Notes: a model not told the origin generated them from the letters alone. Numbered from the stretch's first letter, positions 31,707-40,156 are shown. The stretch: DNA of 64,000 nucleotides from CAVPWP01 sp963709395 (GCA_963709395.1 CAVPWP010000016.1:1-64000), one strand, 5' to 3'. Made by a program: numbers and translations.

Positions 31707-32585
31707 AGCATTTGAAGGATGTCATTGTCCGAAAGAGGCCGCGCATGTCGGCGGTCGGTTCTCCCGATTTCGACGAGGACATGGTTCCCGACTTCAGGGA
31801 AATCGCCAAGACTTGCGAAAGACCTGCCATTCCGGATCCGATCGTCGAAGCCGAACACTTCGAGTGAAGTCGAGCCCACGGACGCCGATGCTGCGATCCA
31901 ACCCGAGCCGGAGCCCGACCCCAAACCTCCCGTTCGAGCACGCAACAAGATATGGGACATCGAAAGCGACGATGAGCCTGGCGAGGATCCCGGTCTCCGT
32001 CAGCGAGCGCAACGGGCGCAGGCGGCGGCGGAAACGCTCAGGCAGATCGAGGCGCAGGAAAAGCAAAGATCCAGCAAATCTGCTGTGGGGACCGCGCCGG
32101 CTGCATCGTCGGGCGGGCGGGCAAAAACGCGCATTCTCGGCTTTCACGCAGCAGAATCGGAGGGCGACGTGTTTGCGGCGCCCAAGGCCGCCGCGTCGGC
32201 AGCGGGGCATTTCCCGGCAGGATGGATCGCCGTCGTGGACGGACCGGGGCGGGGTGCGTCCTTCACGGTCTGCCCCGGGGTCTCGACCATCGGACGAGAC
32301 CCGGGTCAGTCGATCTGCCTCGATTTCGGCGATATGAACGTGTCGCGCGAGAACCATGCGTCGATCGCCTACGACGACGAGCAGAACAGGTTCTTCATTG
32401 GGCACGGCGGCAAGTCGAACATCGTGCGCCGAAACGGCAACCCGGTTCTGGCAACAGAGGACCTTGCCGATGGCGATGAGATTCGCATCGGCAAGACCAC
32501 GCTTCGGTTCGTGGCTCTGTGTGGGCCAGACTTCACTTGGGGTACGGAAGAGGACAGGCAGAATGCTGACGTCCCCGACGATTGA
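31703..32585 (+). CDS. FHA-domain phosphothreonine reader, probable N-terminal frameshift
   Basis: From the GTG at 31703, overlapping the kinase stop, the frame reads (V)KHLKDVIVRKRPRMSAVG and FREIAKTCERPAIPDPIVEA, an acidic, protein-like sequence. It stops at about 31867 just as a second frame opens with SSEVEPTDADAAIQPEPEP. One extra base at about 31850-31862 explains the break. The middle is a long charged, disordered linker. The C-terminal FHA domain spans about residues 190-275: GVSTIGRDPGQSICLDFG, then MNVSRENHASIAYDD with the phosphate-binding Arg and Ser, and GDEIRIGKTTLRFV. It should dock phosphorylated products of the upstream kinase. The 3' end overlaps the phosphatase gene by 23 bases. 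Confidence 0.8.
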
Positions 32586-33462
32586 CCTGAGAATCGACGC
32601 GGCCTCGGCGATCTCGCAAGGTGCGCGCTCCCGGCAGGAAGACGCGCTGGCGACCTCGTTTCTGCAGGGTGCCGACATCGGGTTTGCGGTCTTGTCCGAT
32701 GGCATGGGCGGCCATGCCGCAGGGGACGTGGCAAGCCGGGTAATCGTGACCGAAATCTTCGCCGAACTGACGATGCGCCTTGGGAATGGCGCCGCCGATA
32801 CCACCACGATCCCGGCGATCCTTCGACGCGCGATGAAGATCGCCAACCATTGTCTGAAGGCCCATATCGACGATCATCCCGACCTGCGTGGAATGGGGGG
32901 CACCGTCGTCGTGGCCGTGGCGACAGGACAGGGGCTTTACTGGCTGTCGGTTGGAGATTCGCCGCTTTATCTATTTCGGGATCGCCAGCTCGTCCGGTTG
33001 AACGACGATCATTCGATGGCGCCGCAGATAGACCTGATGGTGCGCGAGGGGCTCATGGACGCCGAGATCGGGCGCAACCATCCCCAGAGAAGCTGCCTGA
33101 CATCGGCCCTGCTGGGCGAGGATATCGGCGAAGTCGATTGCCCGGACACTGCCTTCGAACTGCGCGACGGCGATCTCGTCCTGCTGGCGAGCGATGGGCT
33201 TCAGTTCCTGCCGGACGAGCGTATCGAGGCAGTCCTGAGGCGTTCGGGGCGTGGGCAAAGCGCGCGCATCGCAGACGATCTGATGTCCGGCGTCGCGGCC
33301 CTTGACGACCCCGACCAGGACAACATCTCGCTTGTCGTTATAAAGGCCGGCGGCGGGACGGCGCCCTCGGGATCCTCCCCGGGCCTTTCGCTTGGCGCAC
33401 TCCAGCGCGCTGTTTCCAGCGCGGTTGCACCCGTCCGTCACCTAATCACGCGGAGCGGTTGA
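32563..33462 (+). CDS. PP2C-family Ser/Thr protein phosphatase
   Basis: A 299-residue metal-dependent phosphatase, the likely eraser for the operon's kinase. ATG 32563 (MLTSPTIDLRIDAASA) is preceded by GAGGACAGG. The PP2C motifs appear in order: GARSRQEDALATSF (Arg and Asp that contact phosphate and metal), AVLSDGMGGHAAGDVASRVI (metal-binding DGMGG), GMGGTVVVAVATGQ, LYWLSVGDSPLYLFRD, LVLLASDGLQFL and DPDQDNISLVVIK (final Asp). A tail of about 40 residues follows the domain. No membrane segment is seen. Only one base separates its stop from the next gene. Confidence 0.9.
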   Translation: MLTSPTIDLRIDAASAISQGARSRQEDALATSFLQGADIGFAVLSDGMGGHAAGDVASRVIVTEIFAELTMRLGNGAADTTTIPAILRRAMKIANHCLKAHIDDHPDLRGMGGTVVVAVATGQGLYWLSVGDSPLYLFRDRQLVRLNDDHSMAPQIDLMVREGLMDAEIGRNHPQRSCLTSALLGEDIGEVDCPDTAFELRDGDLVLLASDGLQFLPDERIEAVLRRSGRGQSARIADDLMSGVAALDDPDQDNISLVVIKAGGGTAPSGSSPGLSLGALQRAVSSAVAPVRHLITRSG

Positions 33463-33463
33463 C

Positions 33464-34624
33464 GTGACTGCGGCACTCGAAAGCCAGAGGGCGCTTAAGG
33501 ATCTTGAAGCAGCGCTTGCCATGCCGGAGCTCCCGGATCGTGTCGCGCGCAGTTTCGAGTCGCTTATCGACAGACTGAAACGTCCGGTGCGCGTGGCCCT
33601 TTTGGGTGCAAGAAGCAGGGACCGCCGCAGGCTACTTTGCGCGATTCTGGGTCAGGCTCCCCTTTCCGCCGAGGCAGACTGGCCGACGCTTGAAATGGGC
33701 TATGCCGATCGGCCACGCAGCTGCGCGACATTGGCCGATGGCAGCACGCTGACCGCCGAAGGGCTGCCCGGTGCGGACCTACTGGCGCGGGAACCCGTGT
33801 TTCTGCGTATCGATGCGCCTGTCGAGGTGCTGCGCCGCATGACGCTTCTCTATCTGGCGGTGGATGCGGACGCGGTCGAGCAGGCCGCCGCCCTGAAATG
33901 GGCGGCGCGCCGGACTGACGTCGCCGTCTGGTGCACACGCCGGTTCTCGCCCCGCGAGGCCGCAATCTGGGATGCGGCGCCCGATCGCATAAAGAACCAC
34001 GCCCATCTCGTCGTCCTGGGCAATGACGATGACCTGGCCAGGGTTACGAAGCGCAGCCCCGGCGATTTCGAGAACATGCTCGCCTTGCCGAAACCGGAAG
34101 CATCGGCTCTTGTGCGATGCATAGATGCGAGTATCGACGCGGCCCTTGGCGAAGACATGGATGTTGCGCGGATGCTTCTGCATCGCTTTGGCACGACGGC
34201 GACCGCGTCGGAACCTGCAGATGCGGTCAGGAAGGATGTGGCGGGGATAGCCGAGCGGGAGTCTTGCCAGTCCGCGGACCGCGTCGCGCTGCTTTCCGAA
34301 CCGCTCCTCTTCCTTCGGCGGCGGGCACGGGCGATCTTCGAGACGCTCGACTGGCAAGACGAGCGTGGAGATGCCTGGGCGCCCGAGGTGCTCGAGCAGT
34401 GCCGTGAAACCGCCGATGGCCTGCGTGACCGCGCTGCGGGGTGGCCCGATGACGACGACGACATCGCTGGTCTGCGGCAACTCGTCCATGACGCCTCGGA
34501 CATGGCGGTCCTTTTGCAGATCGAGGGTGGCGAGGATCAGGCCAGTGACGCCGCCACGCTTCTCTATCAACTCCGTTGCGCTTTCGAGCGCGCGCTGGCG
34601 ATGCCCCGGCCGCTGGCCAATTGA
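33464..34624 (+). CDS. GTPase-like protein with degenerate P-loop (pseudo-GTPase)
   Basis: A 386-residue protein with no name I can give. Its start (GTG 33464, one base after the phosphatase) gives an N-terminal helix. PVRVALLGARSRDRRRLLCA (residues 41-60) then occupies the position of strand 1 and the P-loop of dynamin-like GTPases, but GARSRDRR lacks the GKS/T needed for nucleotide binding. RMTLLYLAVDADAVEQAAAL and the strand HAHLVVLGNDDDLARV stand where the G3 and G4 regions would be. The rest is helical and acidic, with DDDDD at about 326-330. I read it as an inactive partner or regulator of the two active GTPases downstream. It is conserved in length with them only loosely. Confidence 0.6.
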   Translation: MTAALESQRALKDLEAALAMPELPDRVARSFESLIDRLKRPVRVALLGARSRDRRRLLCAILGQAPLSAEADWPTLEMGYADRPRSCATLADGSTLTAEGLPGADLLAREPVFLRIDAPVEVLRRMTLLYLAVDADAVEQAAALKWAARRTDVAVWCTRRFSPREAAIWDAAPDRIKNHAHLVVLGNDDDLARVTKRSPGDFENMLALPKPEASALVRCIDASIDAALGEDMDVARMLLHRFGTTATASEPADAVRKDVAGIAERESCQSADRVALLSEPLLFLRRRARAIFETLDWQDERGDAWAPEVLEQCRETADGLRDRAAGWPDDDDDIAGLRQLVHDASDMAVLLQIEGGEDQASDAATLLYQLRCAFERALAMPRPLAN

Positions 34625-34635
34625 GGAGACACAGG

Positions 34636-36747
34636 ATGAACGCTGACGCCAAGATCTTCGAACCCGCCGATTCCGTCCCCGCCGACGCTCAGGAGGAGGT
34701 AGAAATCGTCCCCGGCCTGCTAAGTTCGGCCTTTGACGGGCTTGAACCCTTTGCCAGGAGGATGGCGCTGGTCGAGACCGCGATCGACACGCTTGGTGAG
34801 GCCGGCGGCGATACCGCGCAGGCGACCACGCGCAAGCTCAAGCGGCAGATCCGGGAATTCGAACCGACCGTCACGATGATCGGGCAGGTCAAGGCGGGCA
34901 AGACAACTCTTGTGAATGCGCTTGTCGGCTGGCCTGGCCTGCTGCCTGCCGACATCAACCCCTGGACCAGCGTCGTGACGTCGCTGCACCTTGATCCCTC
35001 TCCACGCGGACCGGCCACCAAGGCCAGATTCCGGTTTTTCGACGAAGAGGAATGGGGCCGCCTTCTCAACCGTGGCGGGCGCGTTGGCGAACTTGCCGCG
35101 CGCGCCGGAGCGCACAAGGAACTCGAGAAAGTACGCCAGCAGCTTGAAACCATGCGCGAGAAATCGCGCAAGCGGCTTGGGCGGAAATTCGAACTCCTCA
35201 TGGGACAAGAGCACGAGTACGGCTTTTTCGACGAGGAACTGATCCAGCGCTACGTCTGCCTCGGCGATGATCTTGACAGCGACGAGGGCGCTTCGACCGT
35301 CCAGCAGGGCCGGTTTGCCGACATCACCAAGTCGGCGGACCTCTACCTGCGGCAGCCAGAATTGCCCCACAAGCTGTGCATCCGCGACACCCCGGGCGTG
35401 AATGACACATTCATGATACGGGAACAGATCACGGTGAACGCGATCCGCGAAAGCCGGCTCTGCGTTGTCGTCCTTTCTGCGCACCAGACGCTTTCGACGG
35501 TGGACATGGCGCTTATTCGGATGATCTCGAACATCAATGCGCGCGACGTCATCATCTTCGTCAACCGGATCGACGAACTGGGCGATCCGGTCCGCGAAAC
35601 CGGCGAGATCAGGAAAAGCATCACCGCCACGCTGAAGGCCCTCGACGGTCCGACCGACGCCGAGATCATCTTCGGAAGCGCCCATTGGGCATCTCACGCA
35701 TTGTCCGGGGCGATTGAGGGCATGGGCGAAGCCAGCGGCGAAGCGCTCGTCCAGTGGGCCGAGGAGAATCTAACCGAAGAGCTGGCCGAGCTTTCTCTCG
35801 AAAAGACGATCTGGGAGATGTCGGGCGTTCCTGCGCTGTGCAAGGCGATTTCGGCCCGCATCGACCAGGGCGAGGGCGCCGAGTTCACCGACCGCATCGC
35901 GCGCTCGGCGCGCAATCTTGCCAATGGTCTCGCCGCGACCCGCAACGTCGTCTCGCGCCGCGTAAAGGGCGGGCAGGTCAAGCCGGTCCAGCGGAAGGAC
36001 ATCGGGCGCGAGCTTGACAGGATCGCCGCGCGCAATCGTGAGGAACTGGAAGAGCAGCTCGACGATCTGATCATCCAGCTCGACGACCGGCTTGCAGGGT
36101 CGCGCAAGTCGTTTCTCGGCCGGGCGACTGCTTCGCTGATCAAGCATCTCGAAGCCTATGGGGACAACGAGGTCTGGAGCTATGATCCTAGCGGTTTGCG
36201 GCTTCTTCTGCGGTCCGGGTACCGCGTCTATTCGAGCAAGGCCGCCAAGACGAGCGAGGAGATCTATCTGAAGACCACGGGCGAGATCCGCGATCTCTAC
36301 GTCGCGGCTTTCCAGATCCCCGATGCGTCGATCGTGCTTGAGAGGCCGACGGTTCCCAAGGCGCCGCCGCCCGTCATTCTGGGCAGTGCGATCGCCCTTG
36401 ATATCAAGGGGAACTGGTGGACGAACTGGTGGCGCAGGCGGCGCAGCTACAAGGGCTTTGCCGAAGAATTCTCCGAACTGATCGACGCCGAGATCGAGCC
36501 ATTCCTCAGCTCGCTTCGGAGCGACTACGCCGAACCCTACGCGGAGACGACGAAGGAAGCTCTGAGCGAATTCATCGAAGTTCAGCGGGCGCACCTTCTT
36601 GATCTTGCAGACAAGACCGATGTCGGGATCGACCAGCTACGGGAAACGGTCGGCCAGGCCGGTCAGGTCCGCTGGGACACTTTGAAGTCGACCTTGGCGA
36701 AACTCGCCGAAATCGACGGGATCACCGAAAGGAAGGGCGCGAAATGA
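34636..36747 (+). CDS. Dynamin-like large GTPase
   Basis: A 703-residue protein. ATG 34636 follows AGGAGACACAGG. All GTPase motifs are present: P-loop MIGQVKAGKTTLVNALVG (83-90), G3 CIRDTPGVNDTF (about 250) and G4 IIFVNRIDELGD (about 309). A 60-residue insertion rich in Lys, Arg and Glu (EKVRQQLETMREKSRKRLGR) sits between G2 and G3. The C-terminal half is helical like the stalk of bacterial dynamins. It includes a Trp/Arg patch, NWWTNWWRRRRSYKGF, at about 593-608, suited to dip into a membrane surface. No transmembrane helix is visible. Expected role: GTP-driven membrane binding and remodelling, probably controlled by the kinase, FHA and phosphatase encoded upstream. Confidence 0.8.
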   Translation: MNADAKIFEPADSVPADAQEEVEIVPGLLSSAFDGLEPFARRMALVETAIDTLGEAGGDTAQATTRKLKRQIREFEPTVTMIGQVKAGKTTLVNALVGWPGLLPADINPWTSVVTSLHLDPSPRGPATKARFRFFDEEEWGRLLNRGGRVGELAARAGAHKELEKVRQQLETMREKSRKRLGRKFELLMGQEHEYGFFDEELIQRYVCLGDDLDSDEGASTVQQGRFADITKSADLYLRQPELPHKLCIRDTPGVNDTFMIREQITVNAIRESRLCVVVLSAHQTLSTVDMALIRMISNINARDVIIFVNRIDELGDPVRETGEIRKSITATLKALDGPTDAEIIFGSAHWASHALSGAIEGMGEASGEALVQWAEENLTEELAELSLEKTIWEMSGVPALCKAISARIDQGEGAEFTDRIARSARNLANGLAATRNVVSRRVKGGQVKPVQRKDIGRELDRIAARNREELEEQLDDLIIQLDDRLAGSRKSFLGRATASLIKHLEAYGDNEVWSYDPSGLRLLLRSGYRVYSSKAAKTSEEIYLKTTGEIRDLYVAAFQIPDASIVLERPTVPKAPPPVILGSAIALDIKGNWWTNWWRRRRSYKGFAEEFSELIDAEIEPFLSSLRSDYAEPYAETTKEALSEFIEVQRAHLLDLADKTDVGIDQLRETVGQAGQVRWDTLKSTLAKLAEIDGITERKGAK

Positions 36748-37724
36748 CACTTGACCTCAGCACGAAGCACCCGAAGAAGGCGCGCAAGCCACGCATCGCC
36801 CTGATGGGCGAGTTCAGCGCGGGCAAGAGCACGCTCGTCAACATCCTGATGCGTGAGGCGCTGTCGCCGGTGCAGATCACGGCCACGCAATTGCCGCCGC
36901 TATGGTATTCCTGGGGCGACGGCGCCCCGGTCAGGATCACCGCTGACGGAAGCGAAATCCCGCTGCAGGACAATGACCTTCAAAGTGCTTCGATCGCTGA
37001 AACCCGAGCGATCCGGGTTTTCGTTCAGGCCGACATTCTTGAGGCCTGCGACCTGATCGACATGCCTGGAAGCTCGGACCCCAACATGACGGTCGACGTC
37101 TGGGAGGAGATGTTGCCTTTGGCCGATGGCGTGATCTGGTGCACGCCGGCGACCCAGGCGTGGAGGCAATCCGAAGCCGCCATGTGGGAAGAAGTATGCG
37201 AGCGGCTTGCCCCGTATAGCCTTCTTTTGCTGACCCGCTTCGACAAGATCCTTTCGGCGGAGGACCGCAGCCGGGTGCTAAGGCGCGTCCGGCGGGAGAC
37301 GACGTCGATGTTCCGAAACATTCACCCGGTGTCGCTGCTGGACGCTCAGCTTGCAGGGCACGATGCGGACCGCTGGAAGGCCAGCGGCATGGAGTCGGTG
37401 ATCGACGATCTGCTGAGGCTCGTCACGGATCTCGAGGCGGTCGTCGCCAACACGCCAGCGGTGCGGCGTCAGGCGCCGCAGCAAGCCATATCGCCGGAAC
37501 CCGCCCCCGCACCCAAGGACTTGACCACCCCAGTCGTGACCGGGGCAGGCCCCGCTCGGACACCTGCAGAACTCGCTCCGTTGCAACTGGCGCGACCGGT
37601 GGCGGAGGTCCGAAGCGGCGGTTCGGAGGCGCCCGCAATGCCACGCAGGGTTGTGCCGAGAACGGGGATCAAGGCCGAGCGGCCCAGCTCCCGCCGCTCC
37701 GGTGCGTCGGGCTCGCTCATCTAG
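36744..37724 (+). CDS. Small dynamin/Era-type GTPase with disordered tail
   Basis: A 326-residue protein coupled to the previous gene by an ATGA overlap. It has the P-loop IALMGEFSAGKSTLVNILM (22-29), G2 Thr in ITATQLPPLWY, G3 DLIDMPGSSDPN (about 105) and a G4 variant LLTRFDKIL (about 162), where NKxD has become TRFD. The GTPase domain ends near residue 235. A Pro/Ala-rich, probably disordered tail follows and ends in the basic segment KAERPSSRRSGASGSLI. The tail contains several Thr and Ser with basic or Pro contexts that could be kinase targets. Paired large and small dynamin-like GTPases are known in bacteria and can assemble together. Confidence 0.75.
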   Translation: MTLDLSTKHPKKARKPRIALMGEFSAGKSTLVNILMREALSPVQITATQLPPLWYSWGDGAPVRITADGSEIPLQDNDLQSASIAETRAIRVFVQADILEACDLIDMPGSSDPNMTVDVWEEMLPLADGVIWCTPATQAWRQSEAAMWEEVCERLAPYSLLLLTRFDKILSAEDRSRVLRRVRRETTSMFRNIHPVSLLDAQLAGHDADRWKASGMESVIDDLLRLVTDLEAVVANTPAVRRQAPQQAISPEPAPAPKDLTTPVVTGAGPARTPAELAPLQLARPVAEVRSGGSEAPAMPRRVVPRTGIKAERPSSRRSGASGSLI

Positions 37725-37808
37725 GCCGTGATAGACATCGCCATTCGGTCCCGAAGGCTGCGCGGGGCAGAGGCGAAATGACAAGACCACGTTGGACCGA
37801 AGGACGAC

Positions 37809-38165
37809 ATGACACCACATCAGCTCAGAGAATTCCGGACCGGCGTGCCCGCCTGCGAACTGGCGCTTTATGCCGATATCGGATCGCGCACCGTGCTCGG
37901 CGCGGACAGCGCGCTGCGCTATCCGCAGGAATACCTTGACGCCCTGTGTGGATGCGCGGCCGACCTGTTCGATGCAGAACCCCGGGATGGCACGGTGCCG
38001 GTCGATCATGTGATTTTTCTCAGTCCCACCGGGGGTCGTGCCTTCGTCCGAAACGCGGCGGAACCGGATGAAGTGCTGTGCTGCATCTGTGCGCCGGATA
38101 TGGCGGCGGACCGGTTGATCGACGCGGCGCGCGCGGCCCTCGGATCGCGAGGCGGCCGGTCATGA
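37809..38165 (+). CDS. Small protein, possibly Roadblock/LC7-like
   Basis: A 118-residue protein, ATG 37809 after AAGGA, 84 bases behind the small GTPase gene. It starts MTPHQLREFRTGVPACELAL. The pattern of an N-terminal helix, strand (ELALYADIGSRTVLGAD), long helix (YLDALCGCAADLFD), strand pair (DHVIFLSPTGGRAFVRNA, EVLCCICAP) and C-terminal helix resembles Roadblock/LC7 proteins. These bind or activate small GTPases. I cannot confirm the family from sequence alone. It has five cysteines, two adjacent in LCCIC. Its stop overlaps the next ATG as ATGA, so the last two genes are translationally coupled. Confidence 0.5.
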   Translation: MTPHQLREFRTGVPACELALYADIGSRTVLGADSALRYPQEYLDALCGCAADLFDAEPRDGTVPVDHVIFLSPTGGRAFVRNAAEPDEVLCCICAPDMAADRLIDAARAALGSRGGRS

Positions 38166-38959
38166 ACCAGATGACCGACGTGAAGTCCATTCTGCGCCGC
38201 ACAGCCACAGACGGCACCGAGGTGCCGACAGGCTTCGCCTACGAGTCCGCCCGTCAGGGTGTCGGGCATGTCCTGTCGCAGATCGAAAATCAGGTTCTGG
38301 CCCAACGAATGGTGTTCGACTTCGACGACGGCACGCGCCTTGCCTGCATCTCGTCGGGTCGCCGTCTTGTGCGGCTTCTGGAACCCGCGCCCCGCAATCT
38401 GCATCCCAACAAGGTCGTGCTTTTTGTTCAGGAAGAGGTCACGGCAGACGACCTCGATACGGTGGTCGACCTGCTGATCGAACTCTGTGAGCGCGGACGC
38501 CACTTCACGATTGTCACCGAGCCCTCCGACGCTGGCCTCGACCCTTCGCAAGGCGGCGTCTCCACCTCCGCCATCGCCGAAAGGCTTGACCTTGCAAAGG
38601 CCAACGACAGGAAGCTTGCCTCGTCTGACGACCTTCCGGTCTTTATCGAAAGAATAGACGAAAGCATGCTTGCGGGCGTTCTTGTTCAGGATGAAAGCAT
38701 CGCGGTTCTGAAGGGCGACGGCGAAGAGGCGACCCGCATGATCGCCTGGGCCAACCGCCTTCTCGTGGGGCTTCTCTCGCCCTCGTTCCCGGGTCTGGCG
38801 ACACTCGAATCCTCCGGATTGATCGTCTTCGGTCTGTCGGGACCGGCAGAGCGGCATTTGCTGGTGGCCGGTAGGCTTGGCAGCTTTTTCGTTGCCGCCG
38901 TCGAGGGCCGCGATGTGGCCGCAAGCCTCGCGATTTGGCGAGAAGTCACGGAAGGCTAG
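38162..38959 (+). CDS. Hypothetical protein closing the GTPase operon
   Basis: A 265-residue cytoplasmic-looking protein starting MNQMTDVKSILRRTATDGTE at an ATGA overlap. I do not recognise a family. The second half has alternating strands and helices (IAVLKGDGEEATRMIAWANR, LESSGLIVFGLSGPAERHL, LLVAGRLGSFFVAAVEGRDV). This could be a second domain like that of the preceding small protein, so the pair may form a heterodimer. No membrane segment or signal is present. It ends about 1 kb before tRNA-Met, and only insertion-sequence debris follows. Confidence 0.5.
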   Translation: MNQMTDVKSILRRTATDGTEVPTGFAYESARQGVGHVLSQIENQVLAQRMVFDFDDGTRLACISSGRRLVRLLEPAPRNLHPNKVVLFVQEEVTADDLDTVVDLLIELCERGRHFTIVTEPSDAGLDPSQGGVSTSAIAERLDLAKANDRKLASSDDLPVFIERIDESMLAGVLVQDESIAVLKGDGEEATRMIAWANRLLVGLLSPSFPGLATLESSGLIVFGLSGPAERHLLVAGRLGSFFVAAVEGRDVAASLAIWREVTEG

Positions 38960-39263
38960 GATGTGGTGTCAAGTTGAGGCCCTTGAGCAGGGCAGGGCCG
39001 CGGCCTAGCCTCGGGCGTTGTCATAATCGCACATGTTCCGCAGGCGCGGTCATTTGTGGACGGCTCCTGTTTTGCAAGGGATTTGTTGAGCGTTTTTGAA
39101 CGAAGCAGGTTGCGCTCATTTGTCCGGCCTTTGTGCGCGGTGCATTTGACCGCTGGCGCTGATGAAGTCCGCGTGCCGGGGCCCGATCAGAAGATCGGAC
39201 TCTGAGGTCCAGACAATGCCTCGGGGTGTCCCGGAAGCGGCTGCTTTCGATCATCATCACTCT

Positions 39264-39510
39264 CTATTGCCCTTGCATCTCGTTGCGACGCTGCATTCGC
39301 CGCCGTGTTTCTCCTTCGATCAGTTGGCCGATGCGGCTCGGTATGTGCCGCCCTTCGCGAGCAGCGCCCAGGCGGTGCGTGCCGTCTTGTTCGCAATGGC
39401 CACGGTGACGAGTCGTGTCCGCTTGCGCATCAGCCGCGATCTGACCCAGGCTCCGGTCCTCGTGTCGATCGTTTCCGCGCGCCGCGTCACCGACGTCGCG
39501 CCAACTACTG
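39264..39510 (-). pseudogene. IS110-family transposase, C-terminal fragment
   Basis: On the minus strand the frame reads WVRSRLMRKRTRLVTVAIAN followed by KTARTAWALLAKGGTYR. This matches the conserved C-terminal end of IS110/IS1111-type transposases, whose usual form is ALANKMARTAWALL and a final GGTYR. The upstream catalytic part is absent and the fragment is truncated at about 39510, where another element's end begins. Confidence 0.6.
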
Positions 39511-39770
39511 GAGTGCCCCCGCTGAAGTGGTCCACCAACTGGGGTAGTTTTGCCCCGCAAACTGGAGGACCAGGAGATGGCTGGGAAGCGAGAGAAGCCT
39601 GAAGACATCGTGATGAAGCTGCGGCAGTTCGGTATGTTGGTGTCGCAAGACCTGCTGTTGTCTGAGGCGGTGCCTTGATCGGCGCAACACAGTTCACCAA
39701 TTACCGGTGGGGCAAAGAGTGCGGCGGCATGAGTACAAATCAGGTGAAGCAGATGCAGTGCTCTCGGCCG
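39509..39770 (+). pseudogene. IS3-family left end and decayed orfA
   Basis: TGGAGTGCCCCCGCTGAAGT at 39509 looks like an IS3-type terminal repeat. AGGACCAGGAG then precedes ATG 39577, which reads MAGKREKPEDIVMKLRQ, a standard OrfA start. The frame degenerates (SQDLLLSEAVP, stop). Out-of-frame traces of the expected helix-turn-helix region (TQFTNYRWGKECGGMSTNQV) continue to about 39760. The rest of the element is gone. Confidence 0.6.
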
Positions 39771-40008
39771 ACATAGATCAACGCAAAGTGAGATGCCGTT
39801 GGGATGTCCTAACGATGTGGCAATTTAGGCAGACAGTCGGAATGCGGGTCCCAAACGCTCTTTGGCTTCGGTGATCTAGCCGCGTCAACGTTCAGAGGCT
39901 GGTATCTCGACCACGCACCAGACCACCACCAAAAGGTGGACAAGAAGGTGGTTCAATCTAAAAAATTTCGCGCAAAGTATTGGAATAATCTATATTTCTG
40001 GGAGAATT

Positions 40009-40085
40009 TGGTAGCGGAGGAGGGACTTGAACCCCCGACACGCGGATTATGATTTCGCTGCTCTAACCAACTGAGCTACTCCGCC
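40009..40085 (-). tRNA. tRNA-Met (elongator, CAT)
   Basis: A 77-base gene beginning GGCGGAGTAGCTCAGTTGG, with anticodon loop ATCATAA (CAT), T-loop GGTTCAAGTCC and an encoded CCA. The fully paired acceptor end distinguishes it from the initiator tRNA at 8512-8588. A C-to-T1-stem tRNA-Ile2 (CAT) is less likely given the body sequence. Insertion-sequence debris lies against its 3' side. Confidence 0.88.
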
Positions 40086-40156
40086 ACAAGCGCGCCAGCA
40101 AATAGGCGGCAGGCATATTGGCGTCAAGGGGGAATGTCCCGCGCCGCCACAGCCCC

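Larger units (their letters stand above)
38960..40008. other. Gene-free stretch with decayed insertion-sequence fragments
   Basis: About 1 kb between the GTPase operon and tRNA-Met. It contains no intact gene. At least two transposase fragments, entered separately, sit in opposite orientations at 39264-39510 and 39509-39770. The parts at 38960-39260 and 39780-40000 hold nothing I recognise; the latter is richer in A and T. Repeated insertion and decay next to a tRNA gene marks this as an integration hot spot. Confidence 0.65.

Noticed and set aside
30228..33462. Type VI secretion regulatory module
   Set aside because: Kinase, FHA and PP2C are the same classes as PpkA, Fha and PppA, but no Tss genes occur in the window and the following genes are GTPases.
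38960..39260. A possible third insertion-sequence fragment
   Set aside because: The stretch lacks any transposase-like translation or recognisable terminal repeat, so I only describe it as unassigned.
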